NCBI GenBank assembly: GCA_902462495.1
Contig: CABQCC010000043.1
Span: forward strand, 1 to 13,202
DNA: 13,202 nt
Direction of reading: 5' to 3'
Source of the DNA: an uncultured Eubacterium sp.
GTDB taxonomy: Bacteria; Bacillota; Clostridia; Oscillospirales; Acutalibacteraceae
Positions 7,779 through 13,202 of this stretch are shown one piece after another. A program made the position numbers and the translations under genes. The notes under the pieces are model-generated. The model searched no databases and was not told the origin of the DNA. It saw only the letters and a program-made list of their open reading frames with translations. Position 1 is the stretch's first letter, and the number at the start of each line of letters is the position of its first letter.

Positions 7779-9417
7779 TGATAATTGAAGAAATTATTTG
7801 TCTGATAGCTTCAAGTCGAGCCTTTGCGTTGCTCTTGTCAGGGTCTACAATTGAATAATAAACCTTGATTTTCGGCTCTGTTCCGCTTGGGCGAACAGCC
7901 ATCCACGAACCGTCATTAAAAATATACTTGAGCACATTTTCCTTTGGCAAATCACGAATTCCGTCCTTGAAATCAACGATTTCCTTAATATCGGGTAAAA
8001 GTGCCGTGCCTTTATTTCTAAATTCAACCATAAGGTTTTGGATTTTTTCTGCACCGTCTTTGCCCTTTAAGACAAAACTGTCGAGGAAATCGAGATAATA
8101 ACCATATTTATCGTAAATTTCGTTAAGACCGTCAACAAGGGTTTTGCCTTGATTTTTGTACCAAGCAGCCATTTCGCAAACAAGCATCGAGGACACAACG
8201 CCGTCCTTATCTCTTGCGTGAGTGCCGACCAAATAGCCGTACGATTCCTCATAGCCGATAACAAATTCCTGCTCACCCGATGCCTCAAATTTATTGATTT
8301 TATCGCCGATATACTTGAAACCTGTGAGAGTTTCCTCAACCTGCAAGCCGAAGCTTCTGCCGATATTTGCACCAAGTTCGGAAGTTACAATAGTTTTTAC
8401 AAGAGTTGATTTTGAATTGAGGCTGTCTTTTTTCATAGTCAACACAAAGTTAACAAGCAAAGCGCCTGTTTGGTTGCCTGTCAAAAGAACATACTCACCG
8501 TTGTGCTTTACAGCAACACCGACTCTGTCGCAATCGGGGTCGGTGCCGAGAACGATGTCGGCATCCTTTTCTTTGGCAAGTTCAATGCCCAAAGTAAGAG
8601 CCTTTCTGTCCTCCGGATTCGGTGAAACAACCGTTGGAAAATTGCCGTCGGGATTTTCCTGTTCGGAAACAATATAAACCGTCTTGCCCTCAAGAACTTT
8701 GCGGACAGGAACATTGCCTGTGCCGTGAAGCGGAGTGTACACAATCTTCAACTCGCTGTGTTCATTATAAAGCGACTGCGTTTTAACAGCCTTGATAAAC
8801 TCATCAAAAAGTTCGTCATAAACACCGACAATCATGCCATCGGAAATATATTCATCAACGCTTTTTACATCTTTATACACAGATGAATAATCGTCAATAG
8901 CATTGATATAAGAAAGCACTTCTTTTGCATCATCGGTGCAAAGTTGGCAACCTGTATTGTCATAAGCCTTGTAGCCGTTATATTCCTTTGGATTATGCGA
9001 AGCGGTAATCATAACACCTGCGTTGCAATGCAAATATCTTGTTGCAAAAGAAAGCATAGGAACAGGCACAATTTGAGTATAAGCATAAACCTTTATGCCC
9101 TGAGATGCGAAAACTCTTGCGCTGTCCCACTCGAACGCACGGGAATTAAGGCGAGAATCACAAGCGATTGCAACGCTGATTTCGCCGTCATACTTATCTT
9201 TGAGATACTTTGCAAAGCCGAGAGAAGCCTTGCCTACGGTGTATGAATTCATACGATTTGTTCCTGCGCCCATAATGCCACGAAGTCCGCCCGTGCCAAA
9301 CGCCAAATCCTTATAAAATCTATCCTCGATTTCTTTTTTATCGGTGACAGATTCAAGTTCTTTTTTTGTTTCATCATCAAATGTCAGCCACAAATTATAT
9401 TTTTGATTGATGTCCAT
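7771..9417 (-). CDS. Phosphoglucomutase/phosphomannomutase (alpha-D-phosphohexomutase)
   Basis: This 548-residue enzyme of the alpha-D-phosphohexomutase superfamily interconverts hexose 1- and 6-phosphates through a phosphoserine. Domain 1 has FGTGGLRG (40-47) and the active-site loop TASHNPKEYNGYK, with Ser140 as the phospho-acceptor. Domain 2 has the metal loop GTDPDCDR (Asp293, Asp295, Asp297). Domain 3 has the sugar-binding loop GYEESYGY (388-395). Domain 4 has the phosphate-binding RPSGTEPK (509-516). The length fits the long PgcA-type group of Firmicutes rather than the shorter GlmM (about 450). It could act on glucose or mannose phosphates; beside a mannosidase, a mannose role is attractive but is inference. 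The start has AGGAGG (9424-9429), 6 bases from the ATG. It is the first gene of the operon with the NifU-like gene, the mannosidase and cca. Confidence 0.94.
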   Translation of the reverse strand: MDINQKYNLWLTFDDETKKELESVTDKKEIEDRFYKDLAFGTGGLRGIMGAGTNRMNSYTVGKASLGFAKYLKDKYDGEISVAIACDSRLNSRAFEWDSARVFASQGIKVYAYTQIVPVPMLSFATRYLHCNAGVMITASHNPKEYNGYKAYDNTGCQLCTDDAKEVLSYINAIDDYSSVYKDVKSVDEYISDGMIVGVYDELFDEFIKAVKTQSLYNEHSELKIVYTPLHGTGNVPVRKVLEGKTVYIVSEQENPDGNFPTVVSPNPEDRKALTLGIELAKEKDADIVLGTDPDCDRVGVAVKHNGEYVLLTGNQTGALLVNFVLTMKKDSLNSKSTLVKTIVTSELGANIGRSFGLQVEETLTGFKYIGDKINKFEASGEQEFVIGYEESYGYLVGTHARDKDGVVSSMLVCEMAAWYKNQGKTLVDGLNEIYDKYGYYLDFLDSFVLKGKDGAEKIQNLMVEFRNKGTALLPDIKEIVDFKDGIRDLPKENVLKYIFNDGSWMAVRPSGTEPKIKVYYSIVDPDKSNAKARLEAIRQIISSIINA

Positions 9418-9432
9418 AATTGTCCTCCTACC

Positions 9433-9460
9433 GCAAATAAATTTGCTTAAAGCGATTTGC
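9433..9460. repeat. GCAAAT repeats in the leader of the phosphohexomutase gene
   Basis: A 14-base palindrome GCAAATAAATTTGC (9433-9446) lies 3 bases upstream of the SD. A further ATTTGC (9455-9460) puts a second GCAAAT on the minus strand, 14 bases from the first. These could form a small hairpin in the leader or a repressor site. The AT content makes chance possible. Confidence 0.35.
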
Positions 9461-9488
9461 CCAACAAAAATGGGATTTTATCGGGTTT

Positions 9489-9518
9489 ATTATACAACAA
9501 AAGAGGTAGACAGGTCTA
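9489..9518 (-). promoter_or_regulatory. Candidate promoter of the pgm-nifU-mannosidase-cca operon
   Basis: The minus strand holds a perfect TATAAT (9494-9489). The best -35 is TAGACC (9518-9513; 4 of 6 to consensus) with an 18-base spacer. Transcription would begin near 9482, with a leader of about 65 bases. The -35 and spacer lie inside the terminator stem of the upstream transporter gene. The -10 is convincing and the -35 is weak. Confidence 0.5.
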
Positions 9519-9526
9519 CCTCTTTT
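9499..9526. terminator. Terminator of the sugar symporter gene (13-bp hairpin)
   Basis: AAAAGAGGTAGAC (9499-9511) and GTCTACCTCTTTT (9514-9526) are perfect 13-base inverted repeats separated by AG, so the real loop is CAGG or larger. On the minus strand, the direction of the symporter gene that stops at 9548, the hairpin ends in TTTT followed by GTTG. On the plus strand it is followed by a longer T-run. It works best as a terminator of plus-strand transcription, but should also act for the symporter. Confidence 0.8.
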
Positions 9527-9547
9527 TTGCAATTAATGAAATTTTTA

Positions 9548-12106
9548 TTATTTCTTAGAAGCCTTTTTAGCAGCCTTTTCAGCCTTGCGGCGTTCAAGCT
9601 CTTCCTTCTCCTCAGCGATACGCTTTGCTTCTTCTTCAGCCTCTTGCTTTTCAGCGATGGCTACATTTGCCTTTGCAGTTTCATACTGAGCGGCAATTTC
9701 ATCGAAGTGTGAGAAGTTTTCTTGTTGAGTCAAGAGTTTCTTTGCGTCAACATATGGCTTTGCGGCACGGTTGAACTGTGCGTGCTTATCCATTTCTGCC
9801 TTTGAAAGTTGGCGAACTTCCTTGCGTTCCTCAGAAAGCTTCTTGATTTCAGCCTTGAGTCTTTTAACTTCTGAGGAGTCCTTATCTTTCTTTGCAATAT
9901 GGCTGAGTTTTGCAAGTTCTTCAATCTTTTCGTCAAGCTCGTCTTCCTTATTGAAATACTGTTCAATAGTTTCAAATCCGAGTTCCTTGAATTCGTTAAC
10001 AGAACCAAAGTACTTGTTATAAGCCTTAACAGCCGAAATTTGAGTTTTTGCAAGTTCGATATAGAACTTTCTGATTTCTTTTTCTTCTTCTGTATTTGCA
10101 GGCATAGCCTTTGCCTTTGCGAGCTGTGCCTTTGCATCATCAAGTGAAGTGTTCTTGATGCCGTCAAGTCCTGCATCGAAAATCTTGTTGTATGCTTCGA
10201 GCTTATGCTTACCGAGTTCGGAATTAAACTTGTTAAGCTCATCTACAACGAACTGTGAAACTTCAATTTCTTCGTTAAACTCAAGAGCTTCTCTGTATGC
10301 TTTTTTAGCTGCTTTACGCTCTGCCTTATCGGATATGCCTTTATATGATGACTTATCAACAACCTTTGGTGTTGCAACTGCCATTTCCTTGGCATTGTTA
10401 ACAAGGTCAATCATTTCAACAATATCTTTATCCTTCATAGCATTGTTGCCATAGTCCTCAAATACGGCACGAACCTTAAGAACACGAACATATGACTTTT
10501 GCTTCTTTTCTGTTAAATCGTAGAAGAAAAACGGAATAACATTGAGTGTTGCACCTACAGCAGCAACAAGAACCAAAACACGAAGAAGCGGCAACAAAAT
10601 ACCGTCTACATTATAAAGTGCCGATGATGGATTTGTAAAATTGTTTTGACCGCTTGCAAGTTGGTCTGAAAGCATTTGACCGATTGTTTGCTGTGAACCC
10701 GGAAGAATTCTTGACATAAGTCCAGAATCACCTGTAACTTTTTGTGCCATAACAGCAGTCATACCGTATTTTTCCTGAAGTGCAGGAAGAACACCGGCAG
10801 TAATAAGAGTAATAACGCTACCGATAGCGGCAACTGCTGCAAACATACCGTCGATACGCTCACCTGTCTTGTACTGCTGATAGTCACGAATATCGGCTTG
10901 AATCGACGGGTTAAGAATATGAGCAAACGCACCAACAATACCGTTAAGGTAAAGACATGCAAGAACTGCCCAAATTACATAGTTTTGAATGTTACCGTCC
11001 GGAGCGGCAGAGCTGTGGAAGAACGGATACATACAAAGAATGAACATAATGTTGAAAAGATTTGTAACAATCTGAACCTTTTTCTTACCCCATTTTCTGA
11101 TACATAACGGAGCAAGAAGCATACCCCAAAGGGAAGCGTTGCCGTAAACGGCGGTTATGATTGCATATGTACCCTGCGAGCAGGCACCGCCATAGTTACA
11201 AAGCCAATAAAGAATGTTGGAATACGCTGTTTCGAGGAAACCGATCCATGTAGCAAGCGAAATAATCCAGAAATACTTGTTCTTTGCAACTTCACGAAGT
11301 GCGTCTGTAAACTTAATCTGAATAACGTGAGTTTTAGCCTGAATAATCTTTTCCTGTGTGTTTGCATAAACAATAAATACAAGAAGAATACCGATAACAC
11401 CGATAACAGGGAAAGCAATTCTGTAAACCTTAATATCTGTTTGGTTTGTCTTAAGCATTGCTGCAATAAGAGGAATGATAAGGTTATATACGGTTGGACC
11501 GAACGAATAAATTACACTCTTAATTGATGCAACATCGGCACGCTCTTGTGAGTTTGGAGAAAGAACGTGAATAAGGTTTTCGTATGCATCATAGAAGAAG
11601 TTGTAGAAGAATTGAAGAGCAATGTTGAATGCAAGAATAACCGCACACTTTGCGATATATTCGCTGCTCTTGCCAAAAGCTTGACCGTCACCGACGATGA
11701 GGTGAAGTTTATCGTACGGGAACCAAACCATTGCAACAAAGATGATTGCACAAGGGATACCCATTCTCAAAAGATACGGTCGATATTTACCTGCTTTGTT
11801 TCGGGTGTTGTCTACTATATTAGCACGAACACCTGTAAGTGGAATACCTGACAAAATTGCGATAACGTACATAATGTACATATCTGTAAGACCGATACCG
11901 ATTGTACCGGACAAGAATACGTTTGTTGCACCCAAGATACAAGGGTAGCTCATACAAACGATTAAGTATGCGCCTATACCGCCGAAAGCGTATGAGGCAA
12001 TTTCCTTAAAGGACATATATCTGCCCTTTGCAGGCTTTTTCCAGTAGTATTTCACTTGATCAAGCAAGGTCTTTACTTTACCGGACTGCTGTGTTTTTTC
12101 AGCCAT
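9548..12106 (-). CDS. GPH-family (MelB-like) sugar:cation symporter with a long C-terminal helical extension
   Basis: This 852-residue MFS-type membrane protein probably imports a glycoside or oligosaccharide with Na+ or H+. Residues 33-530 hold about twelve hydrophobic segments. GPH marks are DNTRNKAGKYRPYLL (99-113, the conserved loop 2-3), SQERADVASIKS (187-197), and DIRDYQQYKTGERIDG (405-420) before the late membrane segments. The transport domain ends at FFFYDLTEKKQ (about 526-536). Family members usually stop near 450-500 residues, but this one runs on for about 300 more. That tail is highly charged, helical in appearance and coiled-coil-like around 720-765 and 805-852, ending AAKKASKK. 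It does not resemble the PTS IIA tail of LacS. The loop at 445-500 before the last membrane segment is also long. The ATG at 12106 was chosen because AAAGGAGT precedes it; the in-frame ATG at 12148 lies upstream of the predicted transcription start. The gene lies between a fucosidase and a mannosidase operon, so a glycan substrate is likely. Confidence 0.9.
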   Translation of the reverse strand: MAEKTQQSGKVKTLLDQVKYYWKKPAKGRYMSFKEIASYAFGGIGAYLIVCMSYPCILGATNVFLSGTIGIGLTDMYIMYVIAILSGIPLTGVRANIVDNTRNKAGKYRPYLLRMGIPCAIIFVAMVWFPYDKLHLIVGDGQAFGKSSEYIAKCAVILAFNIALQFFYNFFYDAYENLIHVLSPNSQERADVASIKSVIYSFGPTVYNLIIPLIAAMLKTNQTDIKVYRIAFPVIGVIGILLVFIVYANTQEKIIQAKTHVIQIKFTDALREVAKNKYFWIISLATWIGFLETAYSNILYWLCNYGGACSQGTYAIITAVYGNASLWGMLLAPLCIRKWGKKKVQIVTNLFNIMFILCMYPFFHSSAAPDGNIQNYVIWAVLACLYLNGIVGAFAHILNPSIQADIRDYQQYKTGERIDGMFAAVAAIGSVITLITAGVLPALQEKYGMTAVMAQKVTGDSGLMSRILPGSQQTIGQMLSDQLASGQNNFTNPSSALYNVDGILLPLLRVLVLVAAVGATLNVIPFFFYDLTEKKQKSYVRVLKVRAVFEDYGNNAMKDKDIVEMIDLVNNAKEMAVATPKVVDKSSYKGISDKAERKAAKKAYREALEFNEEIEVSQFVVDELNKFNSELGKHKLEAYNKIFDAGLDGIKNTSLDDAKAQLAKAKAMPANTEEEKEIRKFYIELAKTQISAVKAYNKYFGSVNEFKELGFETIEQYFNKEDELDEKIEELAKLSHIAKKDKDSSEVKRLKAEIKKLSEERKEVRQLSKAEMDKHAQFNRAAKPYVDAKKLLTQQENFSHFDEIAAQYETAKANVAIAEKQEAEEEAKRIAEEKEELERRKAEKAAKKASKK

Positions 12107-12113
12107 AAAAATT

Positions 12114-12166
12114 ACTCCTTTACAAATACTTCCAATATGATAACACATCTTGTAATTAAATACAAG
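12114..12166 (-). promoter_or_regulatory. Promoter, 18-base palindromic operator candidate and RBS of the sugar symporter
   Basis: On the minus strand TTGTAT (12165-12160, a weak -35) is followed after 17 bases by TATCAT (12142-12137). TGTGT just before the -10 gives a TRTG extended -10. The start would be near 12130, and the SD AAAGGAGT lies at 12121-12114. The near-perfect palindrome CTTGTATTTAATTACAAG (12166-12149; 8 of 9 pairs match) covers the -35 and half the spacer, a typical repressor position. It lacks the central CG of LacI/CcpA-type operators, so the regulator is unknown. Confidence 0.65.
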
Positions 12167-12291
12167 AAAATTAATTGAAAAGACAAAAATTTATACAATA
12201 TGAATATTTTATATCTAAATTTAGTGCAATATTGTTAAAAAGTTGTAAAATTCAACGACAAAATATGCTTTTAAAGTATATTTTAATCATC

Positions 12292-12333
12292 AAAAAAATA
12301 AAAAACCTCCCCTTGCCGAAACGACAAGAGGAG
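12292..12333 (-). terminator. Rho-independent terminator of the fucosidase gene
   Basis: On the minus strand CTCCTCTTGTCG and CGGCAAGGGGAG form a 12-bp stem (with two G-U pairs) around the loop TTT. It is followed by GTTTTTTATTTTTTTG, a strong U-tract. It lies 21 bases after the fucosidase stop and separates it from the symporter gene. The AT-rich stretch 12167-12291 between this terminator and the symporter promoter shows no gene or clear structure. Confidence 0.92.
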
Positions 12334-12354
12334 TAACATAGAACATATTGAATT

Positions 12355-13202
12355 TTATTCGTAAAATCCGACTGATTTGATGTGAGGAGTCGAACGGCTT
12401 TGACGGATAACGAGTACAGCGCCGGTTGCCTTTTTGTTGAGTTTGACAATCTTCTTTGCACCAACGATTGTGCCCTGATAAGCACGCTTGTAGCTTCCGT
12501 TCGGCTTTTTGATATAAAGGTCGAACTTCTCAATTCTTTGAGAATAAGCCAAATCCTCGCTGATAACAAAATATTTGAGTTTCTTAGCAGAGTCAAAGTT
12601 AAATTCGAGATAGCCTTGATCGTCTTTGAGCTCACCGATATTCTGCTCCAAAACAGGATAAGCCGTGATGTCCTTGATTTTTTCGCCAAGGGCTTTGAGG
12701 CTGTGAACATCCTTTGCACAAATTACGCCCTTATCGGTTGGCGGAATATTGAGGAGAAGTGTGCAATTGTTGCCGACCGATGTGAGATAAATCTTGAAAA
12801 GTCGTCTTGCGCTCTTGACGGTTCTGTCGTCTTTTTTGTGATAGAACCAACCCTTACGGATTGAAACATCAACCTCGGCAGGATACCAAGAGAGATTTGC
12901 ATTATTCTTGAGGATATTTCTTGAACCCAAGTCCTCATCCATAGTGTCTACCTTTTGAAGTCTTGCGGCGTCACCCTCTGCATTTTGGCTGTTCTTTTCG
13001 ATAGCTTCGCACTGTTTGAGAGAAGCGGGAACAACAGAATATTCATTCTTTCTTGCCTTGCCTGCCTCATTGCCTACCCAGCGAATATCCTCACCGCAGA
13101 TAGCAATATTTGCATTTGGCTGCATTGTGCGGATAAGTTTGTAATATCTCTGCCAATCATATGTAAACGCCTTTGCATTCGCACCCTTTGCACCGTCAAA
13201 CC
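12355..13202 (-). CDS. GH29 alpha-L-fucosidase (5'-truncated by the window edge)
   Basis: The C-terminal 282 residues of a family 29 alpha-L-fucosidase, which removes terminal L-fucose with retention. The open frame runs unbroken to the window end and begins FDGAKGANAKAF, then YDWQRYYKLIRTMQPNA. The Asp in FDGA is the expected nucleophile position of the W-x-DG motif. IRWVGNEAGKARKNEYSVV, WYPAEVDVSIRKGWFYH and NCTLLLNIPPTDKG follow, all characteristic of GH29. The last 120 residues form a beta-rich C-terminal domain with GTIVGAKKIVKL and a terminal SRSTPHIKSVGFYE. The RWVGNE-G segment and this domain resemble the GH29-B group (alpha-1,3/1,4-fucosidases), but that subfamily call is inference. 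Whether the protein is secreted cannot be judged because the N terminus is missing. It has its own terminator downstream, so it is not strictly cotranscribed with the symporter. Confidence 0.93.
   Translation of the reverse strand, partial: FDGAKGANAKAFTYDWQRYYKLIRTMQPNANIAICGEDIRWVGNEAGKARKNEYSVVPASLKQCEAIEKNSQNAEGDAARLQKVDTMDEDLGSRNILKNNANLSWYPAEVDVSIRKGWFYHKKDDRTVKSARRLFKIYLTSVGNNCTLLLNIPPTDKGVICAKDVHSLKALGEKIKDITAYPVLEQNIGELKDDQGYLEFNFDSAKKLKYFVISEDLAYSQRIEKFDLYIKKPNGSYKRAYQGTIVGAKKIVKLNKKATGAVLVIRQSRSTPHIKSVGFYE

Noticed and set aside
9730..10242. Alternative 170-codon minus-strand frame rich in Ser/Arg/Leu within the transporter tail
   Set aside because: It is a frame-shifted reading of the repetitive Lys/Glu/Ala codons of the real tail; composition is typical of a shadow.
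12107..12148. Upstream in-frame ATG extending the symporter by 14 residues (MCYHIGS...)
   Set aside because: There is no SD before it, it overlaps the predicted -10 box, and the added residues do not look like a transporter N terminus; the ATG at 12106 has a strong SD.
12167..12291. Possible small RNA or riboswitch in the AT-rich region upstream of the symporter
   Set aside because: No stable stem, conserved riboswitch core or separate terminator was visible; it lies upstream of the predicted transcription start.
12252..12719. Possible separate gene at the end of the fucosidase in another frame
   Set aside because: It crosses the fucosidase stop and terminator and reads the GH29 C-terminal domain out of frame; the in-frame reading has clear GH29 motifs.

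Overview
The window looks like a chromosomal segment of a low-to-moderate GC Gram-positive anaerobe of the class Clostridia, probably a gut or rumen Ruminococcaceae/Oscillospirales-type bacterium. The reasons are strong AGGAGG-type ribosome binding sites, TTGAAA/TATAAT-type promoters, a formate-tetrahydrofolate ligase of the clostridial kind, and two glycoside hydrolases (GH29, GH38) typical of glycan-eating gut bacteria. The genus is inference; nothing in the window fixes it.

Layout. From the right edge, reading leftwards on the minus strand: a 5'-truncated GH29 alpha-L-fucosidase (12355-13202) ends in a strong terminator. A GPH-family (MelB-like) sugar:cation symporter (9548-12106) follows with its own promoter; it carries an unusual C-terminal cytoplasmic helical extension of about 300 residues. 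After a hairpin terminator that overlaps a candidate promoter comes a tight four-gene operon: phosphohexomutase (7771-9417), a small NifU-like Fe-S domain protein (7521-7763), a GH38 alpha-mannosidase (4584-7508) and a CCA-adding tRNA nucleotidyltransferase (3228-4568). These genes are separated by 7-15 bases, and their SD sequences sit on or near the preceding stop codon. A bidirectional terminator and a small GC-rich hairpin separate cca from the convergent rodA (1924-3105, plus strand). rodA is divergently transcribed from fhs (116-1783, minus), and each has a clear promoter in the 140-base gap. fhs overlaps the start of tsaE by one base; tsaE runs off the left edge.

How the genes may work together. 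Fucosidase, symporter, alpha-mannosidase and hexose-phosphate mutase form a plausible pathway for taking up and degrading fucosylated or mannosylated oligosaccharides, such as host or plant N-glycan fragments. The mannosidase has no signal peptide, so mannosides would be trimmed in the cytoplasm after import. The other genes are housekeeping: one-carbon metabolism (fhs), t6A tRNA modification (tsaE), tRNA 3'-end maturation (cca) and peptidoglycan elongation (rodA).

No phage, insertion sequence, CRISPR array, tRNA or rRNA was seen. The points most worth a second look are the long helical tail on the symporter, a near-perfect 18-base palindrome in its promoter, and the promoter/terminator overlap ahead of the phosphohexomutase operon.
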